DNA of 64,000 bases, taken from contig NZ_VISE01000001.1 in the NCBI RefSeq assembly GCF_007827275.1, positions 2,480,001-2,544,000 of the forward strand, written 5' to 3'. Under the pieces are notes generated by a model. That model saw only the letters and a program-made list of their open reading frames with translations, had not been told where the DNA came from and did no database searches. Made by a program: the position numbers and the translations under genes. Shown here one piece after another: positions 53,603 to 63,700 of this stretch; within the stretch, counting starts at the first letter, position 1; every line of letters starts with the position of its first letter. The stretch comes from Gillisia sp. Hel_I_86. GTDB taxonomy: Bacteria > Bacteroidota > Bacteroidia > Flavobacteriales > Flavobacteriaceae.

Positions 53603-54553
53603 ATGAAACCGCCTTACGATATTACTCCAGAGATTTTAAGACTGATAACTTCAATTTCTGAGAAAGTTGGAGCTATCAATGCAAATTATCTTAACAAACC
53701 TTCTCCCAAACTAAGAAAGGAAAATAGAATAAAGACAATTCATTCCTCTTTAAAAATAGAGGGCAACACATTGACGGAAGAACAGATTACTGCGTTGCTT
53801 GAAAACAAAAGAATAATTGGTCCAAAGAAAGACGTTAAGGAAGTTTTGAATGCAATCAAGATTTATGAACATTTAGAAAATTATAAACCATTTAATGAAC
53901 ATTCATTCTTAGAATGCCATAAACATTTAATGGAAACTCTAATTGAAGATGCCGGAAAATATAGAAAACAAGGTGTAGGTATTATGAAAGGTACACAAGT
54001 GGAACATTATGCTCCTCCTCATGAAAATGTTCCCTTTTTGATGAAAGATCTATTTAACTATTTAAAATCATCGAAAGAAATAGAGTTAATTAAAAGCTGT
54101 GTCTTTCACTATGAAATGGAATTTATTCATCCATTTTTAGATGGAAATGGAAGAATGGGCAGATTATGGCAAACTTTAATTCTAATGGAAAAATATCCTG
54201 TATTTGAATATTTACCCTTTGAAACATTGATAAGCAAGAACCAGGAAAAATACTATAAAGCGCTATCAGATAGTGACAAGTCAGGAAAATCAACGGAATT
54301 CATTAAATATATGTTTGGAGTAATCAATAAGTCTTTAGAGGAATTATTAAACTTCAATAGCCGCACATTAACTCAAAAAGACCGCCTTGAGTATTTTGTG
54401 TCATTCAATAAAAGAGAATTTTCTAGAAAGGATTATATGGAAATTTTCAAAGGTATCTCTGTTGCAACAGCAAGTCGAGATCTTAAAAAAGGAGTAGAAC
54501 TTAAATTATTTAAAAAAATAGGAGATAAGAATAAAACTAAATATATAATTTAA
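53603..54553 (+). CDS. Fic-family AMP-transferase with N-terminal inhibitory motif
   Basis: The protein has 316 residues. The Fic catalytic loop is canonical: HPFLDGNGRMGR at residues 176-187, with the catalytic His176. An inhibitory helix motif, SxxxE(G/N), is present at Ser49-Glu53-Gly54 (SLKIEGNTL) on the N-terminal side, so it belongs to the self-inhibited class II. The C-terminal 60 residues look like a winged helix (SRKDYMEIFKGISVATASRDLKKGVELKLFKKIG), as in Fic/DUF4172-type proteins. Fic proteins attach AMP to Tyr, Thr or Ser of target proteins. The target is unknown. The codon use is AT-rich, and the gene stands alone, which suggests transfer. Confidence 0.92.
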   Translation: MKPPYDITPEILRLITSISEKVGAINANYLNKPSPKLRKENRIKTIHSSLKIEGNTLTEEQITALLENKRIIGPKKDVKEVLNAIKIYEHLENYKPFNEHSFLECHKHLMETLIEDAGKYRKQGVGIMKGTQVEHYAPPHENVPFLMKDLFNYLKSSKEIELIKSCVFHYEMEFIHPFLDGNGRMGRLWQTLILMEKYPVFEYLPFETLISKNQEKYYKALSDSDKSGKSTEFIKYMFGVINKSLEELLNFNSRTLTQKDRLEYFVSFNKREFSRKDYMEIFKGISVATASRDLKKGVELKLFKKIGDKNKTKYII

Positions 54554-55094
54554 CTGGGCACAACATCGGTAAGCGCAAATAGCGGGCAATCGAGTGAAAA
54601 GTATTATTTTAGAAACCAATTAACAAACAACTAAGCCGACAAGAATGCGTCCCCATTCCACGCTACTTGCCAAGACCGATAAAGTAGGCTTGTGATTGGA
54701 CCAAACAAATAGATGCCGAAATTCTTTTGCTTCATTAAACCATAGTATTTGGGCCTGCACTTACCGAAAATGAAATCAGAGAGCACATTGCTAGAACCAC
54801 CAATGAGGAAGCACTTTAAACATTAAAATTACTTGCAAAATAGCTCATTCCGAATACCTTAAAGGTTTCTTATCAAGTTTCAGAAAGTCCTTTGCAACTT
54901 ATTTTAGTTAAATTATTATTGGAGCCGTTTTAAAATTTAATTTTTGTTGGGCTGCAATGCTGATCAACATTAAAATAACATGGGATAAGCTGTTGGAATG
55001 TGGATTTTCAAAGTGAAAAACAACACCAGCATTTCACCCACTTTATAGACGAGAAATAATATCTTTGCGGGTTGATATATGAGCATAAAAAAGA
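54554..55094. other. gene-free interval between fic and the antiporter gene
   Basis: No supported reading frame was found. Short mixed segments resemble decayed coding sequence (for example around 54700-54830, with several stops in each frame), but none can be assigned. A TATCTTTG box (55060-55067) is placed 28 bases before the next gene and may be its promoter. Confidence 0.5.
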
Positions 55095-56564
55095 ATGAAC
55101 TTAACGATTGAAAATATTTTACTGGTTGGCTCTTTATTACTTCTTATAAGTATTTTTGCCGGTAAGACTTCCTATAAATTTGGCGTGCCAACCTTATTGC
55201 TCTTTTTGGCAATAGGAATGTTGGCGGGCTCTGATGGCATTGGAGGTATCCTTTTTGATGATCCAAAACTTGCTCAATTTATTGGTATAGTATCCCTTAA
55301 TTTTATCTTATTTTCTGGCGGACTTGATACCAACTGGACAACTGTTAAACCCATTCTTTGGGAAGGAATAGCATTATCCACATTAGGCGTTTTATTGACA
55401 GCAATTTCTCTTGGCACATTTGTATGGCTTGTTACCGACTTTACTATTTATGAAAGCCTGTTATTGGGTTCTATAGTGTCATCCACAGATGCAGCAGCAG
55501 TATTTTCAATTCTGCGCTCAAAAAGCCTTGCACTAAAAACCAACCTGAGACCCACTTTAGAGTTGGAAAGCGGAAGTAATGATCCCATGGCATATGTGCT
55601 CACGCTTGCATTTTTAACCTTGGTGATCCATCAAGACCAAGGTTTTATCTCCATAATCCCCTTGTTTTTACAACAAATGATTGTGGGTGGAGTTGCAGGT
55701 ATTGCCTTCGGTATGCTTAGTAAATATATCATAAACAAAATCAAACTTGACTTTGAAGGTCTTTACCCCGTTTTGGTTATCTCCCTGATGTTCATAACAT
55801 TTTCTGCTACAGATTTTGTAGGAGGTAACGGGTTTCTTGCAATTTACATTTGTGCGGTTTACTTGGGCAACCAAGACCTGATACATAAAAAAACCATTTT
55901 AAAGATGTTTGATGGTTTGGCTTGGTTAATGCAAATTGTTCTGTTCCTCACTTTAGGATTACTTGTTTTTCCTTCTCAAATTATTCCATATATAGGAATT
56001 GGGCTGCTTATTTCATTATTCTTAATAGTGGTTGCCCGGCCTATAGGCGTGTTTATTAGCCTCATGTTTTTCAAAATGAAGTTGAGAAGAAGGTTTTATA
56101 TTTCTTGGGTTGGGTTGCGAGGTGCTGTCCCTATTGTGTTTGCTACTTATCCGCTATTGGCCGGAATTGACAAGGCAAACATGATCTTTAACATTGTGTT
56201 TTTTATTTCCGTCACCTCCATATTAATTCAGGGCACTACTCTTTCTGTTGTTGCAAAATGGTTGAATGTAGGATTACCAGAAGAAAAAAAGAAATTGACC
56301 GCAACTGATTTGTTATTGGCGGAAAACCCAAAAGCTGAAATGAAAGAACTCTTAATAACTCCAGACTGCTTTGCTGTAGATAAGAAAATTGTGGAATTGG
56401 GCTTTCCGAAAAATGCTATAATAGCAATGATTAAAAGAGATGATAGCTATATAGTCCCAAACGGTTTAACAAAAATTAAATCACAAGATACGCTTATTGT
56501 GCTTGCTGATAGGCCTAAAATTTTTGATGAAGTTTACAAAACACTTAAAACGAATAAAGTATAG
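55095..56564 (+). CDS. K+/H+ antiporter of the NhaP2/CPA1 type with C-terminal RCK_C domain
   Basis: The inner-membrane antiporter has 489 residues and about 12 helices. The CPA ion-site region is SIVSSTDAAAVFSILRSKSLALKTNLRPTLELESGSNDPMAYVLT (near residues 130-175), with the paired Asp of SNDP. The later motif SWVGLRGAVPIVFATYPLLAG (near 335) is typical of NhaP2/CvrA. Residues 415-489 form an RCK_C-like domain (FAVDKKIVELGFPKNAIIAMIKRDDSYIVPNG), which binds regulatory ligands in related proteins. It probably exports K+ in exchange for H+, balancing TrkAH uptake. Confidence 0.9.
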   Translation: MNLTIENILLVGSLLLLISIFAGKTSYKFGVPTLLLFLAIGMLAGSDGIGGILFDDPKLAQFIGIVSLNFILFSGGLDTNWTTVKPILWEGIALSTLGVLLTAISLGTFVWLVTDFTIYESLLLGSIVSSTDAAAVFSILRSKSLALKTNLRPTLELESGSNDPMAYVLTLAFLTLVIHQDQGFISIIPLFLQQMIVGGVAGIAFGMLSKYIINKIKLDFEGLYPVLVISLMFITFSATDFVGGNGFLAIYICAVYLGNQDLIHKKTILKMFDGLAWLMQIVLFLTLGLLVFPSQIIPYIGIGLLISLFLIVVARPIGVFISLMFFKMKLRRRFYISWVGLRGAVPIVFATYPLLAGIDKANMIFNIVFFISVTSILIQGTTLSVVAKWLNVGLPEEKKKLTATDLLLAENPKAEMKELLITPDCFAVDKKIVELGFPKNAIIAMIKRDDSYIVPNGLTKIKSQDTLIVLADRPKIFDEVYKTLKTNKV

Positions 56565-56699
56565 GAGATTCAAAGTTCCGGTTGAGGTAAAATACAATCC
56601 CCCCAGCTTTCCGGACGGTTTTTAGCCCAGAGGCCACAATAAAACTTGCAAAATATTTCTATGGCCCTGTCTCGAGGATAGTTGGTTTTAAGAAATTTT

Positions 56700-57128
56700 T
56701 TATTCGCCTTTTGGAATTTTGAGGAGTAAGTAGGCTTGACTTAATGCGGTTGCAGGCCCGGCCCCACTTTCTTTAAAATTCACTATGATTTTTCCATCAC
56801 TTTTATAAATTCGATTTATTGTTATCTTGCTACAGCAATAATTATAAAATTCACCGATAACAATTATTAAGTTATTATTAGAAAAATCGAAAGTTGGATT
56901 TCTTAAATTTTCTGCTTGCATCGGATTTACTCTCTCAATTTCAAGGATAAAACCATTCCATTCATTTTCATTTTCAAAAACTTTAAACTGCTTAGGGATT
57001 TTATTTTCGTCCGAATAACTTAATGTACTTTCTTCTATTATTTCAAAAGAAATTTCATTTCCAATTTCATTTTTGGAACAACCAAGAAATAGAAAAATTG
57101 AGCAAATAATTATCATTAATTTTTTCAT
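56700..57128 (-). CDS. small lipoprotein, PrcB_C-like
   Basis: The product has 142 residues. The lipoprotein signal ends FLFLGCS (Cys17). The mature part has a beta-rich pattern with RNPTFDFSNNNLIIVIGEFYNYCCSKITINRIYKSDGKIIVNF, followed by GAGPATALSQAYLLLKIPK. This resembles the C-terminal domain of PrcB-type protease-complex proteins; the match is by eye and moderate. The double Cys (CC, near residue 98) sits where PrcB-type domains have a Gly-rich turn. The gene is alone, between the antiporter gene and a dispersed repeat. Confidence 0.65.
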   Translation of the reverse strand: MKKLMIIICSIFLFLGCSKNEIGNEISFEIIEESTLSYSDENKIPKQFKVFENENEWNGFILEIERVNPMQAENLRNPTFDFSNNNLIIVIGEFYNYCCSKITINRIYKSDGKIIVNFKESGAGPATALSQAYLLLKIPKGE

Positions 57129-57244
57129 CTTAATATTTTTGCTTTATAAGATGGATACGAAATTTAACTTTTGGCTGCTTCTAAATTTATTATAAAAATG
57201 TTTATGTAGATCCGTTTTTTGACCTAATAGTTCTTTCATCACCC

Positions 57245-57407
57245 TGAGACCTATGATAAAAAATTATCTAGCGTAGGGAATTGACGTGTTTTTTATATAA
57301 GCTGATGGGATGCTGAAACAAGTTCAGCATGACGACAATTCCGCATCGTCACCCTGGACTGGTTTCAGGGTCATGGATTCACAAATAAATAAAAATACGT
57401 CAATGGT
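57245..57407. repeat. dispersed repeat, copy 2, with 125-bp core
   Basis: The core 57280-57404 starts ATTGACGTGTTTTTT and ends AAAAATACGTCAAT, matching the core at 12594-12718 in length and nearly every base. One arm has a single C-to-T change relative to copy 1. The gap 57129-57740 also contains shorter CTGAA/TTCAG palindromes (about 57410-57480 and 57600-57680). No gene was found in it. Confidence 0.8.
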
Positions 57408-57740
57408 AATTTATTTCAGGGTCTCCATATTGTATTGATTTACATTGAAATGAGATTCTGAAACTTTCGAGTGGTCAGGTCAGAATGGCGTCCTTTTTCA
57501 GTTAGGATACTTTACGGATATTCGAAAAAAGTTTCCTGATAGTCTGCATTTGAACTTATTATTACTTTAAAGCCGCAACCTTCATAATTTTCGTCATGCC
57601 CAACTTGTTTCAGTATACAAGTAAGTATGGAGGAGGACGTAAAACTTGTGATGGACCCGAACAGAATGACGATATGGTCAAGGCCTTGCTGCACCAAAAA
57701 TGGATACACAATTTATAAAATTTCAAGAGGAGTTGTTTCC

Positions 57741-60700
57741 CTAATTTTTCATTATTATTTTTCGTGTAACGATCTCATTATCAGTATGCATTTTTAATAT
57801 GTATATTCCCTCGCTGAAATTGGCAACTTTTAGGATGATCTCTTTTTCAGAGGGGACATCATCAAACACACTTAGTAATTTACCGTTAAGATCGAATAAG
57901 TAGATGGCAGAGATCCTCAATTCTTCAGGATTTAAAACCATCATTTCATTTTCGGTATAAGAATGGAGAAGGCTTATGTCTGTTAGGTCATCTATAATAG
58001 GAATTTCCGGGGTAGCATCGGCTTCATTAAAAAAGATAATTTGAAACCTGTCCACAATTTCACCTGAAGGCGAATTGGCCCAATAGTCGGTTTTTTTAAG
58101 ATTATGTATCGAATCCCTTACAAGATCCCTTAAATAAATATTTTGAGCAGGATCAATATTTTCTGTAGTATCCAGTAAAATTTTAAATTCACCTGCTTGT
58201 TCCAATCTAATTCCTATTGGTAAAACTTGGTCCTTATTAAAATTTGGAACCCCCTGAATTACAAATTCATATTTGTTTATAAGCCAATACATGTCCTCTA
58301 AGTTATAGTCATTTATAGGAGCATCATATCCCAGGTCAAAACCATTGGTTGCATTAACATCTGCTCCTACTAAAATTTGTCTATAATAACCCATTGGTGA
58401 TTTAAAGTTCAATCTTATTTTGGCCCTCACGTCAGCGCCTTTAGTTTCTTTATTATTTTTTTCTGGTTTTAAAAACTGGGAATTGCCGGGCGTTTCGGGA
58501 ATAAAATATCTTTGGCTATTTTTAAAAACTATATTTCCTCCGGCTACACTAATGTTTTCAGAGAGGGATGGATCTAAAGAAGTATTTATAAAAAAGCCTT
58601 GCCCAACAGGTATATATTTTTCTGGCTTTTTAACCCCTCTATTCCCATTGGAGTTTATCCTGTCATCAGTTGAGATTGCTGGAACCGCATCTATTAAATT
58701 TTTTGTGGCATAACCACCAATATATTCTCTTAAAACATGGGTCTTACCGCCAAAGTGATCCCAAAAATATAAGGCTCCATTAAATATGTTAACATCGTTT
58801 CTGCCACCGTTAGCTTTAATATTATCCAGCAAAAATTCATGAGCATCCATAGCAGAAGGATATGGGTTTCCTAAAAGATAATTCTGTTCTTTTCCAATTG
58901 TTAACGTTATAGTCCCATTATGAGGTTTGCCTTTAAACACATAATTTTGCTCTTCGTTAATTTTACCATCTCCAGAGGTCCCTTTCATAGTATAACCCTC
59001 TCCGGACATTAATGTTCCATCACTTCCAATATGCTGCCATTCCGAATACTGGTTTGCGGTACCTCTAAATTTATAGATCCAGTAATTACTGATTTTTCGG
59101 GGTGTTGCAAAGGGCCCATCTGCGTAGGTAACGCCATTTCCAAAATTCATAGCTACAGGATTATTGGGGTCACTGCCATCTTGGACTATATTTTTAATTG
59201 TAAATGGAGCGTTATTTGGTTTGCCTTGTTCACTCACTGGTGACGACCAATAATTATAATTATAGCTGCTAGCGGTTCCTTGCTGATCTATTTCTATATA
59301 ACCTGCACTTGCCTCATCTAGAATACTGCCTTCATTTTGAACCAATTGTGATTTTCCTGCCAAATCTATAAATCCGTCAAGTTTAAGGTAATGGGAAATA
59401 ATTAAGCCCTGCCCTTGATTCTGATTATTTTGTTTGCCCATGGTAAGGATATTGCTTTCGGAGATCAATCCAAGAAGTGTTAGATCTTTTACATCAGAAT
59501 TTAAATTATTGGAAATTTTAGCAATGTTCCAATTAATATTGGAGCCGTCAATGCCTTTTGAGTTAGGGGCATCCCAGACTTGTGAATGAAGCCAAGAAGT
59601 ATTGTCGAACCATTTACCATCACTATTGGAGATATAAGGAAGTGGAGCGGTGTTTTCTTGAGTGGTTTCTATATTTTTCAGTATTCCACTTATACCCGAA
59701 GAGGCCATGTCCAGAGTAAGTCCATTGTTCACTTCTCCAACAATCATGCGGTAATAGCCATCTAAATTGTTCCATAACAGCCCTAAAGGAACATCTAATG
59801 GAATTATTTCACCCTGAACTTTTCCGTTATTGTTTTGAATACGCTGATTCATCATGAACCTTACCTGCTCTTGATTTAATCCAGTATTCCAAATTCTAAC
59901 TTCTTCTATCCAACCATGGAAATTATTTTTAGGGAATAACGGATTAGCTGAGTCGTACATAGCACCTATGAGCATAGGCGCATCAATATTTTTTGGTTTG
60001 GTAGACAAATTATCTGTCTTTAATTTAATGCCATCTACATATAAACTAATGACACTTCCTTCCTGAACTGCTGCTAAATGATACCATCTATCTGTGCCAA
60101 TGGATTTGGTAGTCGTAATTGTTTTGTTGTTTAATCTAAAACTAGGTTTGCCATTGTTTAAAATTAAATCATAGCCACCTTCAGCTAGATCGTTTAAATT
60201 TCGTTTAGAGATAATGGTATTGATTCCATTTATAGAATTGGGTTTTACCCAAGCCTCTAAGGAAAAAGTATTTTCAGGATTTCGTAAATTAAAATTATCT
60301 CCAAAATCCACATAGTCATCTATTCCATCAAAATCGAGTTTACTACAGCTGGGAGGGAAAGTGATATCCAGTTCGTCAAAAATAGGCGGGCAACCATTGG
60401 CTGGTGTAATCGTCCATCTTAAGGTGTAAGAAGTGTTGGCTGTTCCTGTAAATGTACTTTGCCTGGCGCTATCATCGCTAAATGTACCACCCCCGCCATC
60501 GGCAGGAAAAGTGATAGACCAGCTGCCAGAAGCCGCTGTAGGATCAATTTCGGCAGCATTAAGATTGAATGTTGTAGTACCACATTCAGCAATAGAGATA
60601 TCATCTCCAGCATTCGCAGGGATTTCATCTGGTTGATTTACTGTTAAGGCTATAGAAAGCGAAGTGCACGCATTGGGAGTGGTAACTGTAAAGGTATACG

Positions 60701-63700
60701 TAGAAGCGGTTAAGTTGGATACCGTAATGGCTCCTGTTGTGTTTGTTTCAGCCTTAAAAATTTCAATACCATCCTTATCAAGCAAAGTAATTATATATTC
60801 TGGCGACTCACCATCTAACACCCCTCCAGTGACTTCTATGGAGACAGTTCCATCTTCCCCTGCAAAACATTGCACCGGGGTAAAACTAGATGCAACAATT
60901 TCTAATGGAGAAGGTTCAATTATTGTGATGTTCCCAGTAACGGAACAACCCGCTTCATCTGTCACAATTACACTATAACCCCCTTTGCTAAGGCCTGTAG
61001 CCGTTTGGGTAGTTTGGCCATCACTCCATAGATAGCTATAAGTTCCGGTTCCACTGGATAACATAGCTTTTGCCGATCCGTCGCTTCCTTGATAACAGCT
61101 AGGCATTATGGTTTCAATACTATCAATTATTGGAGTTGGATTTATGGTTAGTGTAAAAGCATCTTCTGCAATAGTGCAGGGAGAAACAGGTGTTCCAGAA
61201 GTAAGTATTAAAATTACAGATCCTGTAGAAATTTCTCCGGCACTTGGAGTGTAGGTAGCATTTAAGGTATTTCTATTAGGATTAAAAGTCCCTTCCCCTC
61301 CAGTCCATGCTCCGGTGGAAATAGATCCAGTAACCAAGCCATTTAAAGTTATTAAAGCATTCTCTGCACAAACAGTTTGATCTTCCCCGGCATTTACAAT
61401 GGTTTTTGGGATAATCTCTACTTCCGTACTTCCAACTTGTGGAGAACAATCATAAGCATCTGTAACTGTTAGGGTATAAGTACCAGAATCTGTAGCTAAT
61501 AAGTTTTCTAAAATAGGATTTTCTTCTGTAGAAACAATAATACCATTGGCATTGGCCCATTGGAATGCTATAGGATCTCTTCCACCTTCAATATTAGCAT
61601 ATAATTCTAAAGTACTTCCTTCGCATATTGCAGAGTTATTTGTGGGGTCTATGCTGAAAATAATTGGTTCCAGAGTTCCAAAAGAAATATCGTCTAATCC
61701 AAAATCATTACCGCTTCGTATTGTTTCTAAGTTTATAATTTCCAGTACGGCATTAGTTGCATTGCCAGAATTCCAGAACGGGTTGCTATAAAATTGGATC
61801 CAGTTATTTGTATTCACTTGCCCATTACTGGTAGGCTTTGGAGCGTCTTTTAGATCTGCTATAGTACCCGTGGGAACGCCATTTACTTGAAATTGAAGTC
61901 GCGCGGGATTCGCAGGGTTTAAATTCATTCCCCAGGCACTAAAGTAATAGTTGGTATTTGGTTGAATATTGGTTATGGTTTGTCTCCAAATAACTTTTCC
62001 AGAACCCGGGTGCCCGTTAATAATCATAAAGTCCCCACTTCCAGTGGTATGGTCCTTACCATAGAAATTATCATGATAAAAATTGGCATTATCGTCTACG
62101 GCAAAATACCCTTCAGGATATAAGCTCTTTGAAACTCCAGTTTGATCTGTATATTCGGTGTAGAATCCTGTAGTACCACTTTCAAAATCACCGTTTACGA
62201 GCAATTCATCTGAAACACTTATGGAGCCAATTCCCGAACAGCCAAAACTGTCTGTTACCGTTAAAGTATAAGTTCGCGCAAGTTCTACATCTACCGAGCG
62301 GCCAGTTCCTAATATTTCACCTCCAGATTCCCATTGATAAGTTGAAAACTCGCTGTCCGACACTAATTCGATAAAAGTGGAATCCCCACAATAATTTGGG
62401 GTAATAGTTACCACTGGGGGTTGTCTTACAATAACTTCAACTTTACCAATACCCGGACATTCAATATCCGGGTCGCTATAAGTCGCAGTATATACAGTAG
62501 TTTCAGAAGGAAAAACATTATTTGGATTTTGCTCATTCGAAGTCCAATCAGGATCTGTAGAAGAAGTCCAGGTAACCTCAGGGACTTTAGTTTCTCCGGT
62601 TATTTTCACATTATCTATACCCATGTAGTAGCCCCAGGTTGCTTTGTACCTAAAGCGTATGTACAATGTAGATATTCCTGTATATCCAGAGAGATCGATG
62701 GATTGAACTCCATTTAAATTAAAAGTATAGGATTTGATGGTGGTCCAATTGGAATCATTATCATTATTTACAGTGGAAACTTGAACTTCAGCTATATCAT
62801 CAGTATTATATTTTCTAAAAAAACTCCAAAAACTCAATGTTAAAGATGAATAGCCAACTGTATTAATTGGATTCTTAAATTTTAGGAAAGTGTCTGTGCT
62901 ACTTCCAGAGCCAGCAGCATCACTATTAGAGAGATAAAATTGAGACGAATCATTTGAGCTTATAATATTATAGGTGGCATCGTAATTATTCGGACGTAAA
63001 GTCCAGGCTGCAGCAGTGCGACTTGAGGAAGGAGTAGTTCTGTTTAGTTTAGCCCAGTTACTTGCATTTCCATTAAAATTTTCATCTATTAAAGTTGTGG
63101 AAAGGGATGCTTCACCTTCAAAAGTAGAAAATAAATTCACACTTCCACCAGGGCATATTTCAGTAGAAGATGCTGTGACTGTTACCTTTGGACCCGATAA
63201 AAGGGGGAAACTTAATTGCGTTTCACTAGAACATCCTTCAGAAGATTTTAAGGTGATGTAATAAGTAACACCTACCGTATTTCCGGAATCATTATACAAG
63301 GCTTCATTGATATTTCCGGAGCCTGTATTCGCAGGATTGCCTAGAAACGCATCTCTTCTCCAAGTTATCGTTGTGCCATTTAGGTTACTTTCTAAATTAT
63401 GGGATATTTGCTCTCCATTACAATGATCACCAATTGGATTGTTGGTTAATTGAGGTTCCGGGAGGATATCAACGTTTATTTCCCTAGAATTAATGCAACC
63501 ATCATCTGTTTCCAGCTTAAACAGGTATTTAGCAGTAATAGTACTGGAACTGGTATTTAATAAGGTTTCATTAGGGTTTTCTATATTTTTATCATCTGAT
63601 TGAGTAGCAGGATTTTCCCCTACTGCAGCTCTAGTCCATGTAATGGAAGTGTTTTCTATATTGCTTATCGGGGTGAAATCAAAATTAGAGCCGCTACATA

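Noticed and set aside
57512-57709. 65-codon minus-strand frame in the repeat-rich gap
   Set aside because: Overlaps REP-like palindromes and has no recognisable features.
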